The notes under the pieces are model-generated. The model searched no databases. It was not told where the DNA came from and was given only the letters and a program-made list of their open reading frames with translations. This document shows positions 45,983-54,000 of a stretch of 64,000 nt of DNA, in pieces. The stretch is from Anaerocolumna jejuensis DSM 15929 (GTDB lineage: Bacteria > Bacillota > Clostridia > Lachnospirales > Lachnospiraceae), in the NCBI RefSeq assembly GCF_900142215.1, contig NZ_FRAC01000012.1:186001-250000 (forward strand), in the 5' to 3' direction. Made by a program: the position numbers and the translations under genes. Each line of letters begins with the position of its first letter. The first letter of the stretch is position 1.

Positions 45983-46219
45983 GGACGATGACCAAGGGGG
46001 TTGTTTTGAACTTTTGTTACGCGAGAACCCATATTCCACTAAAACGGCAGAAAACGTGACTGGCAGGCAAATCAGTGCCAAACTCGCTGTAAAAAATTGG
46101 CTGTGTTAGCTATTAAGCTCAAACAGTGGCACTGCTTTACCTAGTCACGTTTCCTGCCGCTTAAGTGTCATAAGGGACCTCTTGAGACAAAACTCCAAAA
46201 CAACCCCCTTGGTCATCTG
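45983..46219 (+). repeat. Long hairpin element, copy A
   Basis: A 237-nt near-palindrome framed by GGAC and TG. Outer arms GATGACCAAGGGGGTTGTTT (from 45987) and its complement ending at 46217 pair perfectly for about 22 bp. Inside, paired segments alternate with mismatched ones: ATTCCACTAAAA opposite TTATGACACTTAA, TGGCAGG opposite TAGGTAAA, and a tip AAACTCGCTG...AGCTCAAACAGTGG. The last three pairs of loop sequences recur in copy B although the stems between them differ. It begins 88 bp after the GH3 gene. No coding frame. Confidence 0.9.
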
Positions 46220-46313
46220 TGTATATCCATTATTTATTCTTATGAGTTTGCGGTGCTCAAATTTTATAAAACCAAAACAAAAAAACAAATGTCCAAGGGT
46301 TTATTGCCAACCC

Positions 46314-46551
46314 CAGATGATTTTGGCTTACCTTTCGTGATTTTCTATTGAGGCGTTCCCTAATGACACTTAAATGGCAGCAGCTGTTCCTAGGTAAAAT
46401 TATACCACTGTCTGAGCTCACAGCACCACACAAAAACAACCTTCCAGCGAGTTTGGTATAATTTCACCTGCCAGGAACAGCTGCTGGCATTTTAGTGGAA
46501 TTCGGAACCCCGAACGAGAAAATTACGAAAGGTAAGCCAAAATCATCGTCC
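46314..46551 (-). repeat. Long hairpin element, copy B (opposite orientation to A)
   Basis: A 238-nt near-palindrome. Read on the minus strand it starts GGAC-GATGATTTTGG and ends CCAAAATCATC-TG. Internal sequences ATTCCACTAAAA, TGGCAGG, AAACTCGCTG, GAGCTCAGACAGTGG, TTTACCTAG and TTAAGTGTCAT appear in the same order and spacing as in copy A, but the intervening stems (for example CAGCTGTTCC against AAAACGTGAC in A) are unrelated and still self-complementary. A and B face each other, separated by 94 bp of A-rich sequence with no further feature. Confidence 0.9.
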
Positions 46552-46609
46552 GTTCCCAATCCCCCCTTTTCTCTCGTTATTACAATCCTCAGTAAGTTTC
46601 AAAAAGTGC

Positions 46610-46638
46610 TTGATTTTTACAAATAAGTATGGTACTAT
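46610..46638 (+). promoter_or_regulatory. Promoter of the gpsA gene
   Basis: TTGATT (46610-46615), a 17-bp spacer, and TACTAT (46633-46638). Transcription would begin near 46645, giving a leader of about 165 nt that contains a terminator. Confidence 0.55.
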
Positions 46639-46674
46639 CATGTTAGTTAATAAATTAATGAATTCATCATCCCC

Positions 46675-46722
46675 AGAGCCGATTCTTAAACTAGTATGTT
46701 TAAGGTTAATCGGCTCTTTTTA
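46675..46722 (+). terminator. Terminator-like hairpin in the gpsA leader
   Basis: AGAGCCGATT (46675-46684) pairs with AATCGGCTCT (46709-46718), followed by TTTTT, with TTAAAC/GTTTAA closing inside. It lies between the predicted promoter and the gene, 87 bp before the start codon, so it may be an attenuator. It could instead end upstream transcription. Confidence 0.75.
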
Positions 46723-46808
46723 CGTCAATATTTAGAAGAAAGCATTTATGACGATATGAAAACACTTTTAAATGGATTACAGAGTAGAAAGAAGAGAGAG
46801 GTAGCAAT

Positions 46809-47759
46809 ATGAATATTACCGTTATTGGCTGCGGCAGATGGGGTTCTTTTATTACCTGGTATTTGAATAAAATCGGGCATCAGGTTACCTTATATGGCAG
46901 AAGCAGTTCAAAGCATATGCAGGAGTTTTACAGGAACAGAAGCAATGGGCTTATAACCCTGGAGGAAACGGTTACCCTGACAAGTGACCTGTCGGCTGTG
47001 AACAACTCGGATATTATTGTAATATCGGTAAATTCTCAGGGATTAAAGCCCTTAATGGAGGAAATAAAAGAGGTTCAGAATAAGACAGTTGTCTTATGTA
47101 TGAAGGGGATTGAGATTGGTACGGGGAAAAGGCTGTCGGAGATTGCAGGGGAAGCCATGGAACCTTCCAATAAAGTGGCTGTGTGGCTTGGTCCCGGCCA
47201 CGTTCAGGAGTATTTAAGTAATATACCTAATTGCATGGTTATTGACAGTGAAGAAGATGAGGTAAAGGAAAGACTGGTAAGAGAATTTTCCAGTGATTTG
47301 ATTCGGTTTTATTATGGCTGTGATTTGATAGGAAACGAAGTGGGTGCTGCTGCTAAGAATGTTATTGGTATTGCCGCCGGTATGTTAGACGGCTTGGGCC
47401 TTACGACCCTAAAGGGTGCTTTGATGTCCAGAGGGACCAGGGAAATTGCAAGGCTTATTAAGGCAATGGGAGGCAATGAGCTGTCTGCTTACGGATTATG
47501 CCATCTGGGCGATTACCAGGCTACCGTTTTCTCAGAATTCAGCCATAACAGAAAATTCGGCGAATGTTTTGTAAAAGGTGAGAGCTATGGTGACCTGGCA
47601 GAAGGCTATTATACCGTCAGGGCATTGACGGAGCTTTCTGAAAGCTATCAGGTAGAACTTCCTATCTGCCAGGCCGTATTTGAAATACTATACCAGAATA
47701 AAGACATTAAAACCATACTCGAACAGCTATTTGCCAGAAATTTAAAAAATGAATTTTAG
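46809..47759 (+). CDS. gpsA: NAD(P)-dependent glycerol-3-phosphate dehydrogenase
   Basis: 316 residues; ATG at 46809 after AGAGAGGTAGC. N-terminal Rossmann domain with VIGCGRWGSFITWYLNKIG, the middle motif LCMKGIEIGTGKRL with the catalytic-region Lys, and EVGAAAKNVIGIAAGMLDGLG, the conserved second Lys segment of GpsA, plus GDYQATVFSEFSHNRKFG near the end. It reduces dihydroxyacetone phosphate to glycerol-3-phosphate for phospholipids. It is shorter than average and somewhat divergent, so it may be a second copy rather than the housekeeping one. The gene is preceded by an attenuator-like leader. Confidence 0.82.
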   Translation: MNITVIGCGRWGSFITWYLNKIGHQVTLYGRSSSKHMQEFYRNRSNGLITLEETVTLTSDLSAVNNSDIIVISVNSQGLKPLMEEIKEVQNKTVVLCMKGIEIGTGKRLSEIAGEAMEPSNKVAVWLGPGHVQEYLSNIPNCMVIDSEEDEVKERLVREFSSDLIRFYYGCDLIGNEVGAAAKNVIGIAAGMLDGLGLTTLKGALMSRGTREIARLIKAMGGNELSAYGLCHLGDYQATVFSEFSHNRKFGECFVKGESYGDLAEGYYTVRALTELSESYQVELPICQAVFEILYQNKDIKTILEQLFARNLKNEF

Positions 47760-47761
47760 TA

Positions 47762-49543
47762 CTAAATTGTAAAATGGCTGATTTCTGCCTTAAGAGACAG
47801 GCAGCTTGTATCTGCTGAGGTTATGAGCTGCTCAACTTCTCCTGATTTTGTATTGACTTCACCTATCCTTACCGCAATATCACCGGTTCCGGAGGCTCCC
47901 TCAGCGGCAGCCAGGGAGACATGGTTTACCGTTACCAATATATTTTGGATGGAAGCCAGAAGTTCCTCTGCGGTAGCACTAAAATCAGTTATCAGGCTGT
48001 CCATATAAACGGAATCTTCATTGTAATCCCGGGCTATCAGGAGGAAGTTGTCCAAGCTGCTGTTAATGTCATCGGAAACGAAATCCAGAAGCTCACCGGC
48101 ACTAGAAGCTAAATAATTAACAGCGGCCGTTACCTTGGAGGTTATGCCCTGTATTTGTTCCACCATAGAGGTGGACTGTTCCGCCAGATTTCGGATTTCA
48201 TCTGCCACAACGGAAAAGCCCTTTCCGGCTTCCCCAGCCCTGGCAGCTTCTATGGCGGCATTTAATGCCAATAAATTGGTCTGGGAGGTTATATTCATGA
48301 TGGAATGGGACAGTATATCAATTTGCTCCACGATTTTAGCCTGCTCCACGGCGGTTTTTAAGTGTTCGCTGATTTCCGTTGAAATCTGCTGAATCTTCTG
48401 CTGGGAAGATTGGGCAGTTTCTTTTGTACCGGCAGCCCGTTTGCTGATTTCAATGACCTTCTGGCTGCCCTCCTGGGATTTTTCCGCTATACTTCTGACA
48501 GCAGTTTCAATTTCGATTGAGGTTGCATTGAGCTCCTCGGAGGAGGCGGCAGTTTCCTCCATGCCTGCGGCCAGTTCCTGTGTCGTTGCTGAAACCTCAA
48601 TTATATTGCTGTTAAGGGCTTTCATATTTTCATTGGTCAGTGCTACGGCAGAAATGATTGCATCTGCTTCCTTTTTCGTATTGTTTATAAGGGTGCCCAC
48701 AGAACTTTTCATGTGCTCCATGTCCGCAGCCAGAAGCCCGAAATCATCTTTTCGATGGCGCAGCCCGGCAGGCAGAGCAATACTGAAATCGCCTTTGGCG
48801 AGCTGTCCCAGATAACCGCTGATGGATTTAAAGCTCCGGTTGATTCTTCCAATTATGTATATACAGGAGATAAGAGAAATCAGAAGTGTAATAAGAATTA
48901 TAATACCGTTATACAGCATAGCGGCTTCCACCTTTTTCTTTTGTTCCAAAGAAGAAGCTTTAATTATTTCATCAATATAGTCGGTGTAATTTCCGGTTCC
49001 GATTACCCAGGAAAAGGGCTCAAAGGCCTGGCTGTAGCTGCGTTTCGGCTTTGCATTCGTTTCACCGGCCTTAGGAAACCAATAATCGGTATATCCGCCC
49101 CCATCCTTACCGGCCTGTATAATTGCCTTCATATAGGCAAATCCCTTATCATCCAGTTTATCGATGCGGTTGGTTCCCTCTGTTTCATTCCCCAGAAGAA
49201 CGACATTTGTACCATCATAGGTGTCAGCCCAGAAATAACCGTTCTCGCCATAGGACATTTTCCTTAAGATATCAGCACCTATGGTTTTAGCCTCATCCAG
49301 AGTATAGCTGCCATTCTGGTATTTGGCATAGACCTCATTCAGCATGGAAACAGCGGTCTGCACCTGTTCTTTTATATTATTGTCATAATCAGAACGGATG
49401 CTGCTTTCTAATACCCTGAGGTTATCATTCAGGGTTTCACGCTGGTTAATAAGAGAAATGACCCCTATCAGGATAGTAGCTAGTACCAGAATGGTGGAAA
49501 ATATTGTGATTTGTACACTTACCTTTAAATCTTTAAGCTTCAT
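47762..49543 (-). CDS. Methyl-accepting chemotaxis protein with Cache sensor
   Basis: 593 residues from the ATG at 49543; GGGAGGG precedes it on the minus strand, and an upstream in-frame TTG lies inside that site. TM1 at about 10-30, a single-Cache (sCache_2) domain at about 35-190 (MSYGENGYFWADTYDGTN, SWVIGTGNYTDYID), TM2 at about 210-232, HAMP, then the signalling domain with the conserved hairpin tip ITSQTNLLALNAAIEAARAG. Cache domains of this type bind small carboxylates or related ligands. Indicates a motile, chemotactic organism. Convergent with gpsA, 2 bp between stops. Confidence 0.93.
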   Translation of the reverse strand: MKLKDLKVSVQITIFSTILVLATILIGVISLINQRETLNDNLRVLESSIRSDYDNNIKEQVQTAVSMLNEVYAKYQNGSYTLDEAKTIGADILRKMSYGENGYFWADTYDGTNVVLLGNETEGTNRIDKLDDKGFAYMKAIIQAGKDGGGYTDYWFPKAGETNAKPKRSYSQAFEPFSWVIGTGNYTDYIDEIIKASSLEQKKKVEAAMLYNGIIILITLLISLISCIYIIGRINRSFKSISGYLGQLAKGDFSIALPAGLRHRKDDFGLLAADMEHMKSSVGTLINNTKKEADAIISAVALTNENMKALNSNIIEVSATTQELAAGMEETAASSEELNATSIEIETAVRSIAEKSQEGSQKVIEISKRAAGTKETAQSSQQKIQQISTEISEHLKTAVEQAKIVEQIDILSHSIMNITSQTNLLALNAAIEAARAGEAGKGFSVVADEIRNLAEQSTSMVEQIQGITSKVTAAVNYLASSAGELLDFVSDDINSSLDNFLLIARDYNEDSVYMDSLITDFSATAEELLASIQNILVTVNHVSLAAAEGASGTGDIAVRIGEVNTKSGEVEQLITSADTSCLSLKAEISHFTI

Positions 49544-49740
49544 ATATAACCCTCCCAATTAGTAAATTATAGAAATTGTACTTAATTTAATTCTACCTCA
49601 TTTCTTAAAAAATTACAATATCGTAATAAATTCGACAATATATGTAACATTTGGCACTGTTAAAAAAAGAAAAACTGGAGATTGATTACATGCCAGATAT
49701 GACTTAATATAGTCATAATGAAAAAGCAAAAGGGAGGAAA

Positions 49741-50601
49741 ATGAAAATGCAGAAAAGAGTTGCCGCAATACATGATATATCCTGTTTCGGGAGGTGTTCC
49801 CTTACCGTTGCGCTCCCCATCCTTTCGGCGGCAGGAATTGAGACCAGCATAATACCAACGGCTGTACTTTCCACTCATACGGGAGGGTTTACAGGATATA
49901 CTTTTAAAGACCTGACAGAGGATATTCTGCCGATTGCTGAACATTGGAAATCCCTTGGATTAACCTTTGAAGCAATTTATACCGGCTATCTGGGTTCCTA
50001 TTCCCAGCTTGAAATCGTTTCTCATATTTTTGATATGTTTAAAGAAAAGGATTCCATGATTCTGGTCGATCCCGTCATGGGAGATAACGGAAGGCTTTAT
50101 ACGGCATTTGATGAGGAGTTTCCAAAAGGCATGGTAAAGCTTTGTGAAAAAGCGGATGTTATAGTGCCGAACATTACAGAGGCTGCTCTTCTTTTGGGAG
50201 AAGACTACAGGGAAGGACCCTATACAACAGAATATATAGAAGGACTTTTTACCCGGCTGTCCGGCTGCGGTGCCAAAAAAATTGTCCTTACCGGAGTGTA
50301 TTTACAGGAAGGGCAGATGGGGGCAGCCGCATATGACTGCAGCAGGAAGGATGTAAGCTATTACTTTAGAGAAAAAATTCCCGGAATGTATCATGGCACC
50401 GGGGATGTATTTTCCAGTGTACTGCTTTCAGGGCTGTTAAATGACCAGTCTATGGAGGAAGCATTAAAGCTGGCGGTCGATTTTACAACGGGCGCCATTA
50501 AAAGGACCTATGACGATAAAACGGATAACAGATATGGTGTAAACTTTGAACAGGGGCTTGTAGACCTTGCCAGGATAGGTTCCGTTCACAGGAATTCCTG
50601 A
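49741..50601 (+). CDS. Pyridoxamine/pyridoxal kinase-like PfkB/ribokinase-family enzyme
   Basis: 286 residues; ATG at 49741, though ATG 49747 is better spaced from AGGGAGG. The start AAIHDISCFGRCSLTVALPILSAAG, the segment ILVDPVMGDNGRLY and the C-terminal anion-hole motif HGTGDVFSSVL (Asp is the catalytic base) match pyridoxamine kinases of the clostridial type. Phosphorylates vitamin B6 vitamers to pyridoxal/pyridoxamine 5'-phosphate. It is followed after 65 bp by an unrelated gene of unknown function, so it may stand alone. Confidence 0.87.
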   Translation: MKMQKRVAAIHDISCFGRCSLTVALPILSAAGIETSIIPTAVLSTHTGGFTGYTFKDLTEDILPIAEHWKSLGLTFEAIYTGYLGSYSQLEIVSHIFDMFKEKDSMILVDPVMGDNGRLYTAFDEEFPKGMVKLCEKADVIVPNITEAALLLGEDYREGPYTTEYIEGLFTRLSGCGAKKIVLTGVYLQEGQMGAAAYDCSRKDVSYYFREKIPGMYHGTGDVFSSVLLSGLLNDQSMEEALKLAVDFTTGAIKRTYDDKTDNRYGVNFEQGLVDLARIGSVHRNS

Positions 50602-50666
50602 AATCACGTATGGATGGCCGGTTTCTTACATAAACTGTAGGAAAAGAACAAAGGTGAAGGGCATAT

Positions 50667-51473
50667 ATGAGACAGGAAGGCTATATTGTTCTTATTAATG
50701 AAACGGATTATGACTGGATTATGGCCCGTAATTTTAAACTCAGGATGAAACAGTTCTGCTTCCCGGAATGTATAAGAGGACAGTCCGAAGCCGTTGCTTA
50801 TCTGGAATGGGAGGACGTGGAAAATTTCTGTGAAGAGAACCTTGCGGCAGCGGTATGCTATGAGCTGTCAGGAACCGAGAGTTCCTTTACCCTTCTGGCC
50901 TATGAGTATGGGAATGAGAAGGATTTAAGGGTTTATTTTGAAAAGATGTCTGCAAGGGGTTTAAAGGATAAGGAAACTACCTCTCTTGGATGGGTGAACG
51001 GAGGAACCTTAAGGCTTATACTCTCAAAACCGGAAGATGGGGAATTACATAGATTGGAAATATATCCGGATTATTCGGAGGGCTTTCAGGCTGCCGGTAA
51101 GAAGGAGCATAAGGAAAATATTATAAAGACTTCGGTGTCCTGGAACGGGTCTTTTTACGGAGTGGGAAGCATTGATAACCTATGCCTCTTTGATAGCTGT
51201 TATTGGGAGGAATGTGAAATTATCCTGAAAGGGTATCCCGGAGAATATATCAGGTGCTCTCTTACGCTGGTAATTGGCGGAGAGCTTACCAGTAAAAGCT
51301 TTTTAAAGGATATTTATCTGAACGGAGCAGAAGAAAAGCATCTGACAGTACACATCGGACAACAGACTACTTTAATTCTGGCAGGAACAGCGGAAAACCT
51401 TAATGGAGCACAAGCCAGGGCAGACATTACATTGACAGGAATATGCAAGGAAAACAGTCAGGTAAATGGGTAA
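50667..51473 (+). CDS. Unknown beta-rich protein next to a class 3 lipase
   Basis: 268 residues; ATG at 50667 with AAAGGTGAAGG ahead. No signal peptide. The first ~150 residues have a repeated aromatic/beta pattern: GYIVLINETDYDWIMARNF, FPECIRGQSEAVAYLEWEDVE, AVCYELSGTESSFTLLAYEYG, LGWVNGGTLRLILSK. From memory this resembles the domain called 'up-regulated in Daf-2', which I cannot confirm. The C-terminal part (GKKEHKE onward) is a second beta-domain. The gene overlaps or abuts the lipase gene, pointing to a joint function, for instance a membrane- or lipid-binding partner. Confidence 0.65.
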   Translation: MRQEGYIVLINETDYDWIMARNFKLRMKQFCFPECIRGQSEAVAYLEWEDVENFCEENLAAAVCYELSGTESSFTLLAYEYGNEKDLRVYFEKMSARGLKDKETTSLGWVNGGTLRLILSKPEDGELHRLEIYPDYSEGFQAAGKKEHKENIIKTSVSWNGSFYGVGSIDNLCLFDSCYWEECEIILKGYPGEYIRCSLTLVIGGELTSKSFLKDIYLNGAEEKHLTVHIGQQTTLILAGTAENLNGAQARADITLTGICKENSQVNG

Positions 51474-51492
51474 GGAAGGAAAAGAGGTTATG

Positions 51493-52434
51493 ATGCAGGA
51501 CAGCAGGAACGCGATGGCTATGCTAGCTGCCTCCAAACTGGCATACCACATTAAGGACGGTAAACTGCCGGCAAGCTGCCGTTACAGGATTGACGAATGG
51601 ATTGGAGGGGTACCCTTTAACTGGTATCACAGAGCGGGTTTTACAGAGGAAGTCTATACTTTTACTGCAGGTATTGAAAGCATACATGCCGGTTTAATGG
51701 GGATTTCAAAGGATAAGCTTATAATTGCTCTTCGCGGTACGGATGGAAATGATACCCTTCAGGGGAGTATTCTGGACTGGTTAAATAATTTCCTTGCCAT
51801 ACAGGTTCCCTTCCCTTACGGACCGGGTAATGTGCATGAGGGATTTTTAAATGCTGCCCAAAGCCTTCAGGAAGATATGGTGCCGAAGGCAGAAGAGCTA
51901 TATAGCAGCTTGGAAAAGAAATATGAGAATCCGGAAATTATCCTGACCGGACACAGCAAAGGCGGAGCCGTAGCAATGATAATGGCAGCCATTCTGTCGG
52001 AAATCCAGGAGGGAAAATATAGAGATAAGCTTACAGTCTGTACCTTCGGAGCTCCCAGGGCTGGAGATAAAATATTTGCGGAGAATTATAGCCGCCCGGA
52101 CTATTTTCGCTATGAAGCATTTTTAGATATCGTCTGCCATCTGCCTTTCACCTTACAGGAAATGGAGCTGCTCAAGCGCCTGGGGCCTGTTCAGGAATTG
52201 TTTGGGGAATGCTTGAAATTAAGGCCTTATAAAGCTGTTGGAACGGGAATCTGCATCTATAACAGCAAGGATAATTTCGGAAAATACCCTCCTGACGGAA
52301 GAAATGCCAGCGGTGAGACCTTGAATTCCTTTTGCGCTGTTGAGCAGGTCGTGCGCTACGGAGCCTTTCAGATATTTGAGGGGAGCCACGAAAAGGACTA
52401 CTATCTGCTTGACAAATCCATTCAATTCCATTAA
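51493..52434 (+). CDS. Class 3 lipase-like alpha/beta hydrolase, no signal peptide
   Basis: About 313 residues from ATG 51493 (AAAGAGG ahead; ATG 51490 and an upstream ATG 51466 are possible). Motifs of the lipase class 3 family: ISKDKLIIALRGTDG, NVHEGFLNAAQSL, nucleophile elbow LTGHSKGGAVAMIM (Ser155), and TFGAPRAGDKIFAENY; a candidate His lies in the C-terminal segment EGSHEKDYYLLD. No signal or membrane segment is visible, unusual for a secreted lipase, so it would act inside or be released by other means. Acts on acylglycerols or phospholipids by family inference. Paired with the unknown gene upstream. Confidence 0.8.
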   Translation: MQDSRNAMAMLAASKLAYHIKDGKLPASCRYRIDEWIGGVPFNWYHRAGFTEEVYTFTAGIESIHAGLMGISKDKLIIALRGTDGNDTLQGSILDWLNNFLAIQVPFPYGPGNVHEGFLNAAQSLQEDMVPKAEELYSSLEKKYENPEIILTGHSKGGAVAMIMAAILSEIQEGKYRDKLTVCTFGAPRAGDKIFAENYSRPDYFRYEAFLDIVCHLPFTLQEMELLKRLGPVQELFGECLKLRPYKAVGTGICIYNSKDNFGKYPPDGRNASGETLNSFCAVEQVVRYGAFQIFEGSHEKDYYLLDKSIQFH

Positions 52435-52597
52435 AGTATTCCTTGTGAAAACCCTCGGCAAAGGGTAGGTTTGCTAGAATACAGGATTTTATCTTTCGGT
52501 GTATGAAATGCAGTTTGACGGCAATATGCCAAGGTGCAGGGATACATCGAAATTTTTATTAAAGGTCAAAAAACTTGGAAGAAAGGATATACTTAAA

Positions 52598-53827
52598 ATG
52601 AAGATTTCCACCGTGAAAGGCACCAATGATTATTTACCCAGGGAAGCAGCCCTGAGAGATTATTTAATGGATGAAATATTAAGGACTTACCAATCCTGCG
52701 GCTTTCAAAGAATTATGACGCCGGTTATCGAGGATATTGAGAATTTGGATAAAAGTGAGGGCGGAGAGAATCTGAACCTGATTTTTAAGGTGTTGAAGCG
52801 GGGAGACAAATTAGAAAAGGCCTTGGAAGCAAAGGATGAAAAAGAACTGTGCGACATGGGCCTTCGTTATGATTTGACACTTCCTCTCAGCAGATATTAT
52901 GCCAATAACAGGGATAAACTCTTATCCCCCTTCAAATGTATCCAGATTGACAGGGTATACCGCGCGGAACGCCCTCAGAAAGGCCGTTTAAGGGAATTCT
53001 ATCAATGTGATATTGACATAATCGGAACCACCTCCCTGACAGCGGAGGTAGAGTTAATCACTACCACAGCTCAGGCCCTTAAGAACATCGGAGTTGGTGA
53101 TTTTAAGGTTAAGATTAATAATAGAAAGCTCTTAAAGGCAATTCTTTTAAAGGCAGGCTTTCAGGCAGAGGAACTGGACAGCGTCTGTATTTCCATTGAT
53201 AAGCTGGATAAGGTTGGTCTGGATGGCGTTAAGGAAGAATTAGGTGCAAAGGAATTTCAGGCAGAAAGCATTGAAAAGCTGTCCGGAATATTAGCCACCA
53301 AGCCTTTTACCCTGGAGGAAGCAGAAAAGCTTTGCCCCGAAGAGGAGAGTGTAAAGGAAATAAGGTTTATACTGGACTCTGTAAAGGCATTAAACAGTGA
53401 ATTTAATATAGAGTATGACATTACCCTTATCAGAGGGCAGGGCTACTATACCGGTACGGTATTTGAGGTCGAGAGCACAAAATTCCGCGGAGCGATTGCA
53501 GGAGGCGGAAGGTATGATAACCTCATTGGTAAATTCCTGAATGAATCAGTTCCCGCAGTGGGATTTTCCATTGGTTTTGAGCGGATATTTGGTATTTTAA
53601 CCGACGTTGGTTTTCAGATACCGGACAGAAAGAAGCAAATTGCAGTTCTCTATGAGGAAAAGGATTTTCTTGGTGCCATGGAGTATGCAAATGGCCTGCG
53701 TAAGACTTATAATGCAGCCATGTATGTGAAACCGAAAAAGACCGGTAAGTTTATAGACAGGCTGCAGGAACAGGGCTGTGATGGATTTTATATTTATGGG
53801 CAGTCGGAAGAAATTCAGTTCTTATAG
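52598..53827 (+). CDS. hisS: Histidine-tRNA ligase (histidyl-tRNA synthetase)
   Basis: 409 residues from ATG 52598 (MKISTVKGTNDYLP is the usual HisS start; a start at 52499 would add an atypical extension). Class II synthetase motifs: LRYDLTLPLSRYYANN, motif 2 YRAERPQKGRLREFYQCDIDIIG, and the histidine-binding strand LIRGQGYYTGTVFE, then AGGGRYDNLIG. The usual RGLDYY is RGQGYY, while the catalytic Arg is kept. The C-terminal anticodon-binding domain is short, about 65-70 residues. Charges tRNA-His; a HisZ-like regulatory role is less likely because motif 2 and the histidine motif are intact. Confidence 0.83.
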   Translation: MKISTVKGTNDYLPREAALRDYLMDEILRTYQSCGFQRIMTPVIEDIENLDKSEGGENLNLIFKVLKRGDKLEKALEAKDEKELCDMGLRYDLTLPLSRYYANNRDKLLSPFKCIQIDRVYRAERPQKGRLREFYQCDIDIIGTTSLTAEVELITTTAQALKNIGVGDFKVKINNRKLLKAILLKAGFQAEELDSVCISIDKLDKVGLDGVKEELGAKEFQAESIEKLSGILATKPFTLEEAEKLCPEEESVKEIRFILDSVKALNSEFNIEYDITLIRGQGYYTGTVFEVESTKFRGAIAGGGRYDNLIGKFLNESVPAVGFSIGFERIFGILTDVGFQIPDRKKQIAVLYEEKDFLGAMEYANGLRKTYNAAMYVKPKKTGKFIDRLQEQGCDGFYIYGQSEEIQFL

Positions 53828-53946
53828 TCAGCAGATAATCAGAAACGGAGTATGGTTTGAAATAAGATTATATTCAGACGTGTAACATAAATAGAAGCAG
53901 GATACAATTTTGTAAAACTTTATTTAAAAGCAGTAATTTATAATAG

Positions 53947-53997
53947 AATGCTGAAATTTTTACTATAACAGATAGTATAAATTTCAGCATTTTTTTA
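53947..53997. terminator. Terminator between hisS and the GGDEF gene
   Basis: AATGCTGAAATTT pairs with AAATTTCAGCATT around TACTAT/ATAGTA, followed by T7 on the plus strand. It lies between convergent genes, so it may serve both. Confidence 0.9.
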
Positions 53998-54000
53998 TTA

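Noticed and set aside
45983..46551. Integron attC sites or insertion sequence ends
   Set aside because: No integrase or transposase gene, no GTTRRRY-type core at the ends, and no target duplication visible; the conserved parts are internal loops.
45983..46551. Retron msr/msd RNA
   Set aside because: No reverse transcriptase gene lies anywhere in the window.
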